DNA of 64,000 nucleotides. Origin: Halomonas salipaludis (lineage in GTDB: Bacteria > Pseudomonadota > Gammaproteobacteria > Pseudomonadales > Halomonadaceae). The notes beneath the pieces were generated by a model that was not told the origin of the DNA, did not search any database, and saw only the letters and a program-made list of their open reading frames with translations. The DNA is taken from the NCBI RefSeq assembly GCF_002286975.1, contig NZ_NSKB01000002.1, forward strand, positions 620,001 through 684,000. Reading direction: 5' to 3'. Shown in pieces: positions 16,461 through 25,618 of this stretch (position 1 is its first letter; each line of letters begins with the position of its first letter). The translations under genes and the position numbers were made by a program.

Positions 16461-17330
16461 CTAGTGCGCCTCGACTTCCACCGCCAGCCATTCATCGACC
16501 ATGTCCCGGTGGTTATCGATCCACTGCCGAGCACCCTCGACAGGGTCGCCCAGCTCCTCGATTACTGCCATCAGCCCACCAAGACTATCATCGTCCATAT
16601 GCCAGCCGTTGAGCACCTCGGTCAGCCAGGGGTCGTCGCTGGCGAAATCACCGCGTGAGAACCAATAAATCGTTTCATCTTCGCCGTAAATACCCTGAGG
16701 GTCCTCAAGGTACTTGAGGTCGTATTCGGCGAAAGCCCAGTGCGGACTCCACAGCGTCACGACGATGAATTCCTCATTCACATAGGCGCTGTCGAACGCA
16801 GCCATCATCGCAGCCTCGGAGCTGTTGACTTGCGATAGCGGTAGCTCGTAGTGCTCGATGGCATCATCGGTCAGACCGGCGATCGCGGAACCGCTGTCGA
16901 TGCCCAGGATGGCGGGGCGCCCCTGGTATTCGAACGCGTCAGCACGTTCTGTCAATTCCGGAATGGTGTCGATATCGACATAACTCGGAACGACGAGCCC
17001 CAGCCCAGTGCCATGGTACCAGGCGTCATGCACCGCAAGATCGTCCTCGTAGGGCTCGAGGAAGGGCTGGTCGGTGATCGGCAACCAGATCTCCATGGAG
17101 ATGTCGATATCGCCCTGGGCCATGGCCGTATATAGCGCATTCTTGCTGACATTGGAGAGCTCGATATCGTAGCCGTACTCCTCCTCCAGCAGAATCTTCC
17201 ACATATTGGCGACGGCGATATTCTCGGCCCAGTTGTTGGTACCAATTGTCAGATGCTTGTCCTGGGCTATGAGGGACTGGCTCGCCGGAATGAGGGCAAG
17301 GGCCAGTAGTGCGGATGACAGTTTCTTCAT
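16461..17330 (-). CDS. Glycine-betaine-type substrate-binding protein (OpuAC/ProX family)
   Basis: A 289-residue exported binding protein with a signal peptide to about residue 22. The mature part opens with LTIGTNNWAENIAVANMW, as in OpuAC proteins, with Trp34, Trp44 and Trp82 as candidates for the aromatic cage that holds quaternary ammonium or sulfonium groups. No ABC permease or ATPase gene is adjacent, so it is an orphan binder or serves a transporter elsewhere. It lies downstream of the DddP-like hydrolase and the 2-oxoglutarate oxygenase in the same direction, which suggests their substrate is betaine-like. Confidence 0.88.
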   Translation of the reverse strand: MKKLSSALLALALIPASQSLIAQDKHLTIGTNNWAENIAVANMWKILLEEEYGYDIELSNVSKNALYTAMAQGDIDISMEIWLPITDQPFLEPYEDDLAVHDAWYHGTGLGLVVPSYVDIDTIPELTERADAFEYQGRPAILGIDSGSAIAGLTDDAIEHYELPLSQVNSSEAAMMAAFDSAYVNEEFIVVTLWSPHWAFAEYDLKYLEDPQGIYGEDETIYWFSRGDFASDDPWLTEVLNGWHMDDDSLGGLMAVIEELGDPVEGARQWIDNHRDMVDEWLAVEVEAH

Positions 17331-17454
17331 TCGAAAAATCTCCCCGTTATCGCGTTGTATTGTTGGTGCTTGATAGTAGCAAGGTCTTCGCCACGCCCCT
17401 CCCTTGGATTGAGAATGCCTGCCATGAGAAAAGGGAATGGCGCCGCTGCTAGTG

Positions 17455-18702
17455 CTAGCCGATCAGCCTTGGATCGAAGGGATAATCCGACAGCAGCTCG
17501 ACCTGACCGTCCTCTCGGACGTACAGCTGTTCCTCGAGCTTGACGCCCTCGCCGCCGTCCTCGTGGCCAATGAAGCTTTCCACGCACAGCGTCATGCCCG
17601 GGGCGATGATGCCGTCGTAGCCCTTGTCGTCGATGTCTTCGCGGTGAACGATGTAGGGATATTCGCCGTTCATGCCCACCCCGTGCGCCAGGGCGAAATA
17701 GCGTCGTGCCCGGTAGGCGGGCGGAATGCGCCAGGCGCGTTCGGCGTACTCCTTGAAACTGACCCCAGGCTTGAGGTTTTCCATGTTGGTGCGGATCTGT
17801 TCGTAGGCCAGCTTGTAGAGGTCCCGCTGGGCCGGGCTCGCCTCGCCTTCGCCGCACAGGAAGGTGCGCGAGAAGTCGGCGTAGTAGCCGTACCGCCCCA
17901 CGACGTCGGTATCCAGGGCGACCAGCTCGCCGTCGCGGATGAGGCGATCCGAGCACTCCTGGAACCAGGGATTGGTACGCGGCCCCGAGTTCATTAGCCG
18001 CGTCTCGACGAAGTCGGCATCGGTAGCGATGATGTGCTCGTGCAGCTTGGCCCAGACGGCGTTCTCGCTGACGCCCGGCGCGATAGCGGCTTCCAGCTTG
18101 CGCACGCCGTCTTCCACGGCACGCAGCGATGAACGGATCATCTTGATCTCGTTTGGCACCTTATAGGCACGCGCCTGTTCAAGCGGCTCCTGAGCGTCCA
18201 GCACCCGGTAGCCGCGACGCTGCAACGCGAAGGCCGCTTCCGGCGTGGCGCTCTCGATGGCGATGCGCTCGCCGCCACCGCACTGGCGCACCAGCTCGAC
18301 GATCTCGTCGGCCCAGGCACGGGTCACCGCCTCGGTGTTGTTCTCGTTGAAGTAGTAGGAAATCGCCTTGGCCGGCCGGATCTCGTCCACCGTGGGCAGG
18401 TGGCTGGCCAGGTGCTCGCAGCCGGAGAACTCGAACAGCACCACTGGGCCCTCGGCGGGCACGAAGGCATAGCGCGCGGGGTTGCGCGAGCTGTAGACCT
18501 GCATGTTGCGCGAGCCGGTGGCATAGCGCACATGAGCGGGGTCGAACAGCACCGCGGCGGTAATGTCGCGCTTGGCCAGCTCGGCTCGCACCCGCCCGAG
18601 TCGGCCCCGCTGGATGCGCGGAATCTCGTCGGCGGAAGGCTCGCATTCCGCCGGTACCTGGGTGGGCGGCAGGATGCCCATGGACGCCAGGTCCATTCTC
18701 AT
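17455..18702 (-). CDS. M24-family metallohydrolase related to DMSP lyase DddP, catalytic Asp missing
   Basis: A 415-residue protein of the creatinase/prolidase (M24) fold whose sequence follows DddP closely, including SGPRTNPWFQEC, DTD...AD, LCVES, KLEEQ and the final YPFDPRLIG. The six metal-ligand positions are present with DddP spacing: Asp264, Asp266, Asp276, His340, Glu375, Glu390. The residue matching the proposed DddP base Asp377 is Gly346, in HGVGMNGEYP. True DMSP-lyase activity is therefore doubtful, and a hydrolase or lyase of a related betaine-like compound is more likely. ATG 18702 has GAGGAGA upstream. It lies 44 bases after the oxygenase gene and upstream of the OpuAC binder. 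DddP numbering is from memory. Confidence 0.82.
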   Translation of the reverse strand: MRMDLASMGILPPTQVPAECEPSADEIPRIQRGRLGRVRAELAKRDITAAVLFDPAHVRYATGSRNMQVYSSRNPARYAFVPAEGPVVLFEFSGCEHLASHLPTVDEIRPAKAISYYFNENNTEAVTRAWADEIVELVRQCGGGERIAIESATPEAAFALQRRGYRVLDAQEPLEQARAYKVPNEIKMIRSSLRAVEDGVRKLEAAIAPGVSENAVWAKLHEHIIATDADFVETRLMNSGPRTNPWFQECSDRLIRDGELVALDTDVVGRYGYYADFSRTFLCGEGEASPAQRDLYKLAYEQIRTNMENLKPGVSFKEYAERAWRIPPAYRARRYFALAHGVGMNGEYPYIVHREDIDDKGYDGIIAPGMTLCVESFIGHEDGGEGVKLEEQLYVREDGQVELLSDYPFDPRLIG

Positions 18703-18746
18703 CGGTGTCTCCTCGTCTTGGGGGCGGTCGTTCTCGTTGGGTCGGC

Positions 18747-19640
18747 TCAGTCGATCAAGCCGTCGGCGCGCGCCTCGCGGCGCTCCTCGGCCAGCATGTG
18801 CTGCTCCGAAACCCGGCCGTAGAGCTGACGGGTGCGCTCCAGACGCCCCACCACGTCCGGCGCCTGCGAATAGGCGAAGATTGCCGTCAGGCGCGGCGTG
18901 TCGCCCTCCACGCGCGTCACCCGATGCAGACTGAAGCGCCCCTTGAACAGCTGCAGATCACCCGGACGCAGGTCGAGCCGCTGGACGCGCTCCGTTCGCT
19001 CGCCGCGAATCACCGCAGCGACCTCGGCGTAGTTCTCGTCCTGGGGATTGCGGATGCTGGGACAGTATTCGAAGTCCCCGCCGCGCTCGGGCTGCTGGGT
19101 CATCATGGTGACGATGAATTCGTTGGTGTCGTAATGCCACGGCTGCTCAGTGCCGTCCGGCAGCACGTTGAGCACTAGCCCGGCGTAGGGGTCGGCATAC
19201 TCGTAGATGCGCGGCTCGCCCAGGCAGCGCTGCACCAGCGACTTCATGGCACGGGAGACATAGAGCCGGTGGATCAGGGTGTCGGCGGTGATCATGTCGC
19301 GGGTCACGAAGCCGCTGGTGCGGGTCATGAACAACCGCCGGGGATCATCCTCGGGCAGCTTGGGGTCGTCGGCGGTGAAGTAGGCGTTGACCTCGCGGGT
19401 GTTGTAGAAGCTCTTCTCGGCCATCCGCGCACTCTCCTCACGAACACGCTCGAGGCGGTCTTCGCGCAGAAAGCCGCGCAGCACGACGCAGCCCTCGCGA
19501 TCCAGGTAGGCGCGGGCCGTCTCGATGGTCTCGAGCAGTCCCGGGTCGTCGGGCCGGTGCAGGGGATACCGCGCGGTGTCGACGATATCGGAAAGGTCCC
19601 GAGCCTCGGCGTTGGCCAGGCCATGGTCGGTGGCGCTCAT
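18747..19640 (-). CDS. 2-oxoglutarate/Fe(II) oxygenase, phytanoyl-CoA-dioxygenase-like
   Basis: A 297-residue oxygenase starting at ATG 19640 with AGGAGG upstream. The facial triad is visible: His169 and Asp171 in PWHYDTNEF, and His239 in FSLHRVTRV, with Arg250 to bind 2-oxoglutarate. The intact HxD says hydroxylase rather than halogenase. Family members hydroxylate amino acids, ectoine or betaine-type molecules. It is the first gene of a likely operon with the DddP-like hydrolase and the OpuAC binder, and is divergent from a LysR gene 82 bases away. Oxidation followed by metal-dependent cleavage of an imported zwitterion is a reasonable guess. Confidence 0.85.
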   Translation of the reverse strand: MSATDHGLANAEARDLSDIVDTARYPLHRPDDPGLLETIETARAYLDREGCVVLRGFLREDRLERVREESARMAEKSFYNTREVNAYFTADDPKLPEDDPRRLFMTRTSGFVTRDMITADTLIHRLYVSRAMKSLVQRCLGEPRIYEYADPYAGLVLNVLPDGTEQPWHYDTNEFIVTMMTQQPERGGDFEYCPSIRNPQDENYAEVAAVIRGERTERVQRLDLRPGDLQLFKGRFSLHRVTRVEGDTPRLTAIFAYSQAPDVVGRLERTRQLYGRVSEQHMLAEERREARADGLID

Positions 19641-19722
19641 CAGTAGCCTCCTGGGGTGTCGGTTGCTCTTGCCTGGGCTTATGCTGAACGCTCCACAGCC
19701 ATTCGAAAAACGAGTCATTCCG

Positions 19723-20625
19723 ATGGATTCAATCGGCGATTCCGATCGATCGCGCCACCCCGCCCTGGACAGCGACCTGCTGCTGGCTTTCGTCACGGTG
19801 GCCGATAGCGGCGGCTTCACCGCGGCCGCGCGCTACCTGCACAGGACGCAGTCGACCATCAGCCTGCGGGTGAGCACACTGGAGGACCGCCTCGGCACCC
19901 GGCTGCTGAACCGCACCAGCCGCCACCTGGCGCTGACGCCGGATGGCCAGACCTTCCTGGTCTACGCGCGGCGCCTGCTGCAGCTCCAGCGTGAGGCGTT
20001 GGGGGCGCTGAACGTCTCGAACGAGCCGATCACCCTGCGCTTCGGGCTGCCCGAGGACTATGCCGGCACCTGGCTGCCCGCCCTACTCGAGCGTTTCTCG
20101 ACGATTCATCCGGAGGTGCGCGTGCATATCCACTGCCGCATGTCCACCGAGCTGCTCGAGCGGCTCGATGACGGCTCGCTGGATCTGGTGCTGGCGGTGC
20201 GCCACGCCGCCGACAGCGGCGGCGAAGTGGTCGGCGAGGAGGCCGTGGAGTGGGCTGCCCATCGCGATTTCTGCCTAGACCGTGAACGTCCACTGCCGCT
20301 GGCCCTGTTCCCCGAGCAGTGCGTCTATCGACGGCGCGCACTGCAGGCGCTGACCGAGCGGGGGCTGGCCTGGCAGGTCGACTCGACCAGCCAGAGCCCC
20401 AGCGGCCTGCGCGTCATCGTCGACCAGGGCCGCGCATTGACGCTCTGCGAGCGGCGCATGGTGCCCGGGCAATGGCGAGTGCTCGGCGAGGCCGAGGGTC
20501 TGCCGCCCCTGCCTGCCGCTGAACTGGAGATCCATCGCTCGCCCAGCCTGACGCATCCGGCCTTCGAGGCCTTCGTGCAACGGCTGCGCGAAGTGATGAC
20601 GGAGGCGTTGCCCACGACGCTATAA
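19723..20625 (+). CDS. LysR-family regulator, divergent from the oxygenase operon
   Basis: About 300 residues, with the winged helix near the N-terminus (LLAFVTVADSGGFTAAARYL, then QSTISLRVSTLEDRLGTRLL). ATG 19723 is used; an in-frame ATG at 19681 would add 14 residues. It faces away from the oxygenase/DddP-like/OpuAC genes across 82 bases, the classic layout of a LysR gene and its target. The 3-prime end overlaps the next, convergent LysR gene by 6 bases. Confidence 0.9.
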   Translation: MDSIGDSDRSRHPALDSDLLLAFVTVADSGGFTAAARYLHRTQSTISLRVSTLEDRLGTRLLNRTSRHLALTPDGQTFLVYARRLLQLQREALGALNVSNEPITLRFGLPEDYAGTWLPALLERFSTIHPEVRVHIHCRMSTELLERLDDGSLDLVLAVRHAADSGGEVVGEEAVEWAAHRDFCLDRERPLPLALFPEQCVYRRRALQALTERGLAWQVDSTSQSPSGLRVIVDQGRALTLCERRMVPGQWRVLGEAEGLPPLPAAELEIHRSPSLTHPAFEAFVQRLREVMTEALPTTL

Positions 20626-21531
20626 CGAGCGCTGCGAGGGGCCATCGCTGGCCACGGCGCCCTGCAACCAGTCGTACACCAGGGTCAGCATCGGCTCGTC
20701 GCCCTGCCCCGGGCGGGTGACGAACCAGTAGGATTGATGCCCCGGCATCGCCGCCGCCAGCGGTTGCACCAGCGCCCCCTTGGCCAGTTCCCGAGCGACC
20801 ATGGCGCGGTCGGCGATGGTGATACCCAACCCTTCCAGTGCGGCGCGAATCGCCAGGTCCAGCAGGTCGAACTCCAGCCCACCCTGGGTATCGACTCCCT
20901 CGATGCCCGCCGCATCCAGCCAGTGGCGCCAGGTCGGGAAGCGATCCTCGGTGGTGCGCATCACATGCAGTAGCGTCTGCTCGCGGAGGTCCAATGGTCG
21001 ACCGTCACGTAACAGGCGCGGCGCACAGACCGCAATGTGGTTCTCCTGCATCAGGAAATGCGGCTCGACGTCATTCCAGTCGCCGTCGCCGAAGCGGATG
21101 GCAGCATCCAGAGTGCTGTCGGCAGCCAGATCGTCGCTTTCGCGAGTGGTCAGGGTCAGCGAAAGCGTGGGATAGCGCCGCCGCAGATCGTCCAGGCGCG
21201 GCACCAACCAGCGGCTGGCCAGCGTCGGCGGCACGTTGAGGCGTAAGCGGGTGAGATCCGTAGGCGAAGCGAGATCGCGCACCGTCAAGGCGATGCGATC
21301 GAAAGAGGTACTCAAGGCCGGCAGCAAGCGCCGCCCCGCCTCGGTCAAACGCAGCTGTCCCGGCCGACGTTCGAACAGCACCACCCCCAACTGCTCCTCC
21401 AGATGACGCACCTGACGGCTGATTGCGCTCTGCGTTACGTGCAAGCGCTGCGCCGCCTGGGTGAAGTTCTGGCACTGCGCGGCGGCCTCGAAGGCCTTGA
21501 GGGCATTGAGCGGTGGCAGGTAGCGACTCAT
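20620..21531 (-). CDS. LysR-family regulator (GcvA/AmpR-like group), divergent from the ALDH operon
   Basis: A 303-residue LysR protein: LPPLNALKAFEAAAQCQNFT opening, helix-turn-helix part TQSAISRQVRHLEEQLG, then a DAAIRFGDGDW segment found in the GcvA/AmpR group. ATG 21531 has GAGGTG at good spacing; a GTG four codons earlier is less likely. It is divergent from the aldehyde dehydrogenase / alcohol dehydrogenase / enolase-superfamily operon and probably controls it. Confidence 0.9.
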   Translation of the reverse strand: MSRYLPPLNALKAFEAAAQCQNFTQAAQRLHVTQSAISRQVRHLEEQLGVVLFERRPGQLRLTEAGRRLLPALSTSFDRIALTVRDLASPTDLTRLRLNVPPTLASRWLVPRLDDLRRRYPTLSLTLTTRESDDLAADSTLDAAIRFGDGDWNDVEPHFLMQENHIAVCAPRLLRDGRPLDLREQTLLHVMRTTEDRFPTWRHWLDAAGIEGVDTQGGLEFDLLDLAIRAALEGLGITIADRAMVARELAKGALVQPLAAAMPGHQSYWFVTRPGQGDEPMLTLVYDWLQGAVASDGPSQRSL

Positions 21532-21707
21532 GGCCGGCGGCACCTCATGCGTTTTTATCGGGATATGACGTCCTAGAGCTCGAATTCCCTCGACTCGCCA
21601 TGCGTTTTACTCATGACCAGGGTACCAAATCCTCGTTTGTCGCCCTAACCGACACTGCCCAGACTGACCATCGGATCCTCAACATTCAGCTCTGGAAACC
21701 GATTACC

Positions 21708-23234
21708 ATGGCCGACGATAGCGAGACGCTGACGCCCCGAACGCGCGACCTGGAAGGCTGGCGCGAGCTGGCCGCACGGGTGCCGCTGCCCAACCGCGCC
21801 TACCTCGACGGAGAGTGGCGCGACGCTGCCTCGGGCCGCACCTTCACCGCCCGCAACCCGGCCACCGGCAAGCCCCTGGCCGAGGTGGCCGCCTGCGACA
21901 GCGTTGATGTCGACAGGGCGGTGGCGATCGCGCGCCGCACCTTCGAGAACGGCGAGTGGCGCGACCTGCCCCCCACCGAGCGCAAGGCGCGCATGCTCGC
22001 CTGGGCCGATGCCATCGTCGCCCACGCCGACGAAATCGCCCTGCTCGAAACCCTGGAGACCGGCAAGCCGATCGGCCAGACCACCAGCGTGGACGTGCCC
22101 GGCCTGGTTGGCGGGCTGCGCTGGTACGCCGAAGCGCTCGACAAGCTATACGGCGAGACCGCGCCCAACGGCGCCTCCAGCGTCTGCCTGGTCGAGCGCG
22201 AGCCGATCGGTGTGGTCGCTGCGGTAGTGCCCTGGAACTATCCGTTGATCATCGCCGGCTGGAAGCTCGGCCCGGCGCTGGGCGCCGGCAACTCGGTGAT
22301 CCTCAAGCCCGCCGAGCAGTCGACGCTGGGCACCCTGCGCGTTGCCGAACTGGCGCGGGACGCCGGCATCCCAACCGGCGCGCTTCAGGTGATCACCGGC
22401 CTGGGCCACGAGGCTGGCCAGGCATTGGGTCTGCACGATGACGTCGACGCCATCGGCTTTACCGGCTCCACCGAGATCGGCAAGAAATTCCTGGAGTACT
22501 CGGCACGCTCCAACATGAAGCGCATCGGCCTGGAGTGTGGCGGCAAGAGCCCGCACATCGTCACCCGCGACGTCGACGACCTCGAGCGCATCGCCATGTA
22601 TGTCGCCTACGGCGTCTGGTACAACCAGGGCGAAACCTGCCACGCAGGCACCCGGCTGATCGTCGACCGCACCATCAAGGATGCGTTGCTGGACAAGGTG
22701 CGCCAATGGGCTGACAAGCTCCAGCCCGGCGACCCTCTCGATCCGGACACCCAGATGGGCGCGATGATCGAGCCCGAACACGCCGATAAGGTCATGGGCT
22801 ATCTCCAGCAGGGACGCGACGAAGGGGCTCGGCTGCTGTTCGGTGGCGAGCGCGTGCGCCAGGACAGCGGTGGCGTTTTCATCACGCCGGCGATCTTCGA
22901 CGAGGTCACCAACGACATGCGCATCGCCCGCGAGGAGATCTTCGGGCCAGTGCTGGTGGTGATCGGCGTCGATGGCCTCGACGAGGCCCTGGCAGTCGCC
23001 AACGATACCGACTACGGCCTCGGCGCAGCGATCTGGACCAACCGCCTGAGCGACGGCCACCGCGCCGCCCGTGCCCTGCGCGCCGGCACCGTCTGGGTCA
23101 ACTGCTACGACCACACCTCCATCAACGCGCCCTTCGGCGGCTTCAAGCAGTCTGGCCAGGGCCGCGACAAGTCGCTGCACGCCTTCGACAAGTACACCGA
23201 ACTCAAGACCACCTGGATCGAACTGGATGCCTGA
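21708..23234 (+). CDS. NAD(P)-dependent aldehyde dehydrogenase
   Basis: A 508-residue ALDH. Catalytic and cofactor residues are visible: Asn177 in PWNYP, Lys200 in LKPAEQS, Glu276 in LECGGKSP and the nucleophile Cys311 in QGETCHAGTR. It resembles PuuC/betaine-aldehyde types more than CoA-acylating enzymes. Start at ATG 21708; the frame is open about 195 bases further upstream but lacks family sequence. First gene of a three-gene operon with an iron alcohol dehydrogenase and an enolase-superfamily enzyme. It would oxidise the aldehyde made by the next enzyme. Confidence 0.92.
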   Translation: MADDSETLTPRTRDLEGWRELAARVPLPNRAYLDGEWRDAASGRTFTARNPATGKPLAEVAACDSVDVDRAVAIARRTFENGEWRDLPPTERKARMLAWADAIVAHADEIALLETLETGKPIGQTTSVDVPGLVGGLRWYAEALDKLYGETAPNGASSVCLVEREPIGVVAAVVPWNYPLIIAGWKLGPALGAGNSVILKPAEQSTLGTLRVAELARDAGIPTGALQVITGLGHEAGQALGLHDDVDAIGFTGSTEIGKKFLEYSARSNMKRIGLECGGKSPHIVTRDVDDLERIAMYVAYGVWYNQGETCHAGTRLIVDRTIKDALLDKVRQWADKLQPGDPLDPDTQMGAMIEPEHADKVMGYLQQGRDEGARLLFGGERVRQDSGGVFITPAIFDEVTNDMRIAREEIFGPVLVVIGVDGLDEALAVANDTDYGLGAAIWTNRLSDGHRAARALRAGTVWVNCYDHTSINAPFGGFKQSGQGRDKSLHAFDKYTELKTTWIELDA

Positions 23235-23235
23235 C

Positions 23236-24426
23236 ATGCCGATGAACTTCACCACCGGCCGACAGGTGCCCCTGATGGTCGGCGCCGGCGCGCTATCGCA
23301 ACTGCCCGGACTATGTCGAACCTACAAGGCCAGCAGCGCGCTGATCGTCGCCGACGCCGGCATCGCCGCCACCGGCCTGGTCGACCAGGTGACCTCACTG
23401 CTGGACGACGACCTGCAGGTAGCGCGTTTCATCGCGCCCGCCGGTGAGCCGACCCTGGCCACGGTCGACGCCGGCGCCGACGCCGCACGCAAGCTCGAGG
23501 CGCCGCTGGTGATCGGCGTGGGCGGCGGCTCCTCGCTGGACATCGCCAAGCTGGTGGCCGCCCTGGTGATGAGTCCCGGCCCGATGGCCGATTACCTGCT
23601 CGCCCGCACGCCCTGGTTAGGGCGCGCCCCCCTGGTGATGATTCCCACCACCTCGGGAACTGGCTCGGAGGTCACCCGCACCTCGATCGTTGCCGACGCC
23701 CAAGGACACAAGCAGTGGGCCTGGGGCGACGAACTGCTGCCCGAGGCGGTCCTGCTCGATCCCGAGCTGACGCGCACTCTGCCGGCGCCGTTGACCGCCG
23801 CCACTGGCCTGGACGCCTTCGTGCACGCCCTCGAGGCGACCAGCGGCCAGGGGCGCCACGTCTTTATCGAGGCCAGCGCGCTGCAGGCGATGCGCCTGAT
23901 CGGGCAGGCACTGCCGCGTACGGTGGCCGCCCCCGACGACCTCGAGGCGCGCCAGAAGATGCAGGTCGCCGCCTGTCTTGCGGGCCAGGCGATCGACAAC
24001 GGCGGCACGGGCTTGGGGCACAATATCGGTCATGCCCTCGGCTCGCTCTACCACCTGCCGCATGGCGTCGCCGTGACGCTCGGTGTAGAGGCCACCCTGG
24101 CCTGGACGATCAAAGGGCGCGAGGCCGTCTTCGCCCCGGCGGCCAATGCGCTGGCCAGTGGCACGGCAGCGCGAGACCTGCCCGCGCGCTTCAGTGCCCT
24201 GGTCGATGCCGCCTGCTTCAACGAGGCGCTGGCGCCCTTCGCCGACCTCGAGATGGATGTCGAGGCGCTCGCCGCGGCCATGCAAGCCGCGGAGAATGCC
24301 CCCATGGCCGACAACGCCGCGCGTCGGCCCGGCGCCGACGACTGGCGTGCGCTCGCCGAAGCCACGATATCGCTGTTCGAGCGCCGCCTGACCTTCCTGA
24401 AAGCCGCCCAGGAGCAGCCCGCATGA
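23236..24426 (+). CDS. Iron-containing alcohol dehydrogenase
   Basis: A group III alcohol dehydrogenase of about 396 residues. It has the nucleotide loop [12 protein letters not shown] (94-105), [11 protein letters not shown] (138-147) and metal ligands Asp193 and His197 ([11 protein letters not shown]), His262 and His276 (HG). Start codons at 23227, 23236 and 23242 are all in frame; 23227 would overlap the ALDH gene. It is followed by a 4-base ATGA overlap with the enolase-superfamily gene. Likely oxidises an alcohol to the aldehyde used by the upstream ALDH. DddB of DMSP pathways is of this class, though the match is only at family level. Confidence 0.92.
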   Translation: MPMNFTTGRQVPLMVGAGALSQLPGLCRTYKASSALIVADAGIAATGLVDQVTSLLDDDLQVARFIAPAGEPTLATVDAGADAARKLEAPLVIGVGGGSSLDIAKLVAALVMSPGPMADYLLARTPWLGRAPLVMIPTTSGTGSEVTRTSIVADAQGHKQWAWGDELLPEAVLLDPELTRTLPAPLTAATGLDAFVHALEATSGQGRHVFIEASALQAMRLIGQALPRTVAAPDDLEARQKMQVAACLAGQAIDNGGTGLGHNIGHALGSLYHLPHGVAVTLGVEATLAWTIKGREAVFAPAANALASGTAARDLPARFSALVDAACFNEALAPFADLEMDVEALAAAMQAAENAPMADNAARRPGADDWRALAEATISLFERRLTFLKAAQEQPA

Positions 24427-25565
24427 GCGTCATCGAACGCATCGACATCAGCCATCACCAGCAATTGCTCGAGCCGCCTTTCCCTGCGGCCTGGGACAGC
24501 CAGCCGCGCCGGCTGTTTCCGGCGACCCTGGTCCGCGTGATCGACAGCGAAGGGCGCGAAGGCGTCGGCTCCGGCGATGCGATGTACGGCTTCGAGGACT
24601 TTCGCTCGCTGTTCATCGGCCGCGATCCACTGGACCTGGAACGCCACAGCGGAGTGATCGACAACATCGGCTTTCATGCCGGGAGATGCTGGCCGCTGGA
24701 GGTCGCGCTCTGGGACCTCGCCGGCAAGATCCGCGGCGAGCCGGTGTGGCGCATGCTCGGCGGCACATCAAATCGCCTGCGCGCCTATGCCTCAAGCGGC
24801 ACCCACCGCCCGCTCGAGCAATTGGTGGCCCTGGCCGAGCAGGTGCGCGACGCCGGCTTTGCGGCCATGAAGCTGCGCTTCGGCCGCCCCCGACTCGACG
24901 ACGACCTGGCGGCCCTGGCGGCGGTGCGCCGAGCGCTTGGCGAGACATTCACTCTGATGGTGGACTGCAACCAGGGCTGGCGCATGCCCTGGGACGTGCA
25001 GGCTCCCTGGGACCTGGCCAAGGCCAGCGAGGTGGCCGAGGAGCTGATCCGTCACGACGTGCTGTGGATGGAGGAGCCGCTCTACCGGGGCGACTATCCC
25101 GGCATGGCGGCGCTCAACGCGCATACCGGCGACCGGCTGAAGATCGCCGGCGGCGAGATGACCCGCGAGCCCTACGAGTTCCATGAGATGCTGCGGCGCG
25201 ACTGCCTGGACGTTTACCAGCCCGACGCCGTCTGCTCGATCGGCATGCTGGGGCTGGCCCGATTGGCGCGGGAGGTGACCGCGCACGGCAAGTGGTTCAC
25301 CCCGCACACCTGGGGCAACGGCATCGGCCTGATCGCCAACCTGCACCTGACCGCCGGCAGCGTGGGCCCGAAGGGCTGCCCATACCTGGAATTCCCCTTC
25401 GACCCGCCGGAGTGGACGCCCGAAGCCCGCGACTATCCGCTCCTCGCCCCGCTGACCACCGACGACGCCGGCTGGCTGTCCCTTTCCGAGGCCCCGGGCT
25501 TGGGCATTGCCCTCGACGAGCAGCGCCTGCGCGACACTCGCGCCGACCAGGCCACCTATACCTGA
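24423..25565 (+). CDS. Mandelate racemase/muconate lactonizing enzyme family protein (enolase superfamily)
   Basis: A 380-residue enolase-superfamily enzyme starting in the ATGA overlap with the alcohol dehydrogenase gene. Metal ligands are Asp181 (MVDCNQGW), Glu217 (MEEPLYRGD) and Glu245 (AGGE). Base candidates are Lys150 in KLRFG on one face and His295 in HTWGNG on the other, the layout of acid-sugar dehydratases and racemases. Substrate is not clear, but a dehydratase or racemase for a hydroxy acid would link to the two dehydrogenases upstream. A longer frame upstream in the same phase is a shadow over the alcohol dehydrogenase. Confidence 0.9.
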   Translation: MSVIERIDISHHQQLLEPPFPAAWDSQPRRLFPATLVRVIDSEGREGVGSGDAMYGFEDFRSLFIGRDPLDLERHSGVIDNIGFHAGRCWPLEVALWDLAGKIRGEPVWRMLGGTSNRLRAYASSGTHRPLEQLVALAEQVRDAGFAAMKLRFGRPRLDDDLAALAAVRRALGETFTLMVDCNQGWRMPWDVQAPWDLAKASEVAEELIRHDVLWMEEPLYRGDYPGMAALNAHTGDRLKIAGGEMTREPYEFHEMLRRDCLDVYQPDAVCSIGMLGLARLAREVTAHGKWFTPHTWGNGIGLIANLHLTAGSVGPKGCPYLEFPFDPPEWTPEARDYPLLAPLTTDDAGWLSLSEAPGLGIALDEQRLRDTRADQATYT

Positions 25566-25618
25566 AGCTGTGCATCGTCGAGGTCTTGGCGGTCGTAACG
25601 CGACTGACGGGGAAAGTA

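Noticed and set aside
15366-16658. 430-residue open frame over the EamA gene
   Set aside because: Gly/Ala/Pro/Arg-rich translation without family sequence, in another phase of a clear membrane-protein gene; it is a GC-rich shadow.
17455-18702. Calling this gene a true DMSP lyase (dddP)
   Set aside because: All metal ligands match, but the residue proposed as catalytic base in DddP is Gly, so only a DddP-like hydrolase is supported.
17455-18702. Ectoine hydrolase (DoeA/EutD) as identity of the M24 protein
   Set aside because: The N-terminal and active-site surroundings follow DddP, not the DoeA pattern I remember, and no doeB-like deacetylase is adjacent.
22146-23255. 369-residue minus-strand frame
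   Set aside because: Antisense shadow of the aldehyde dehydrogenase gene, which has all catalytic motifs.
23715-24422. Upstream extension of the enolase-superfamily frame
   Set aside because: It covers the iron-ADH gene in another phase; the real start is the ATGA overlap at 24423.
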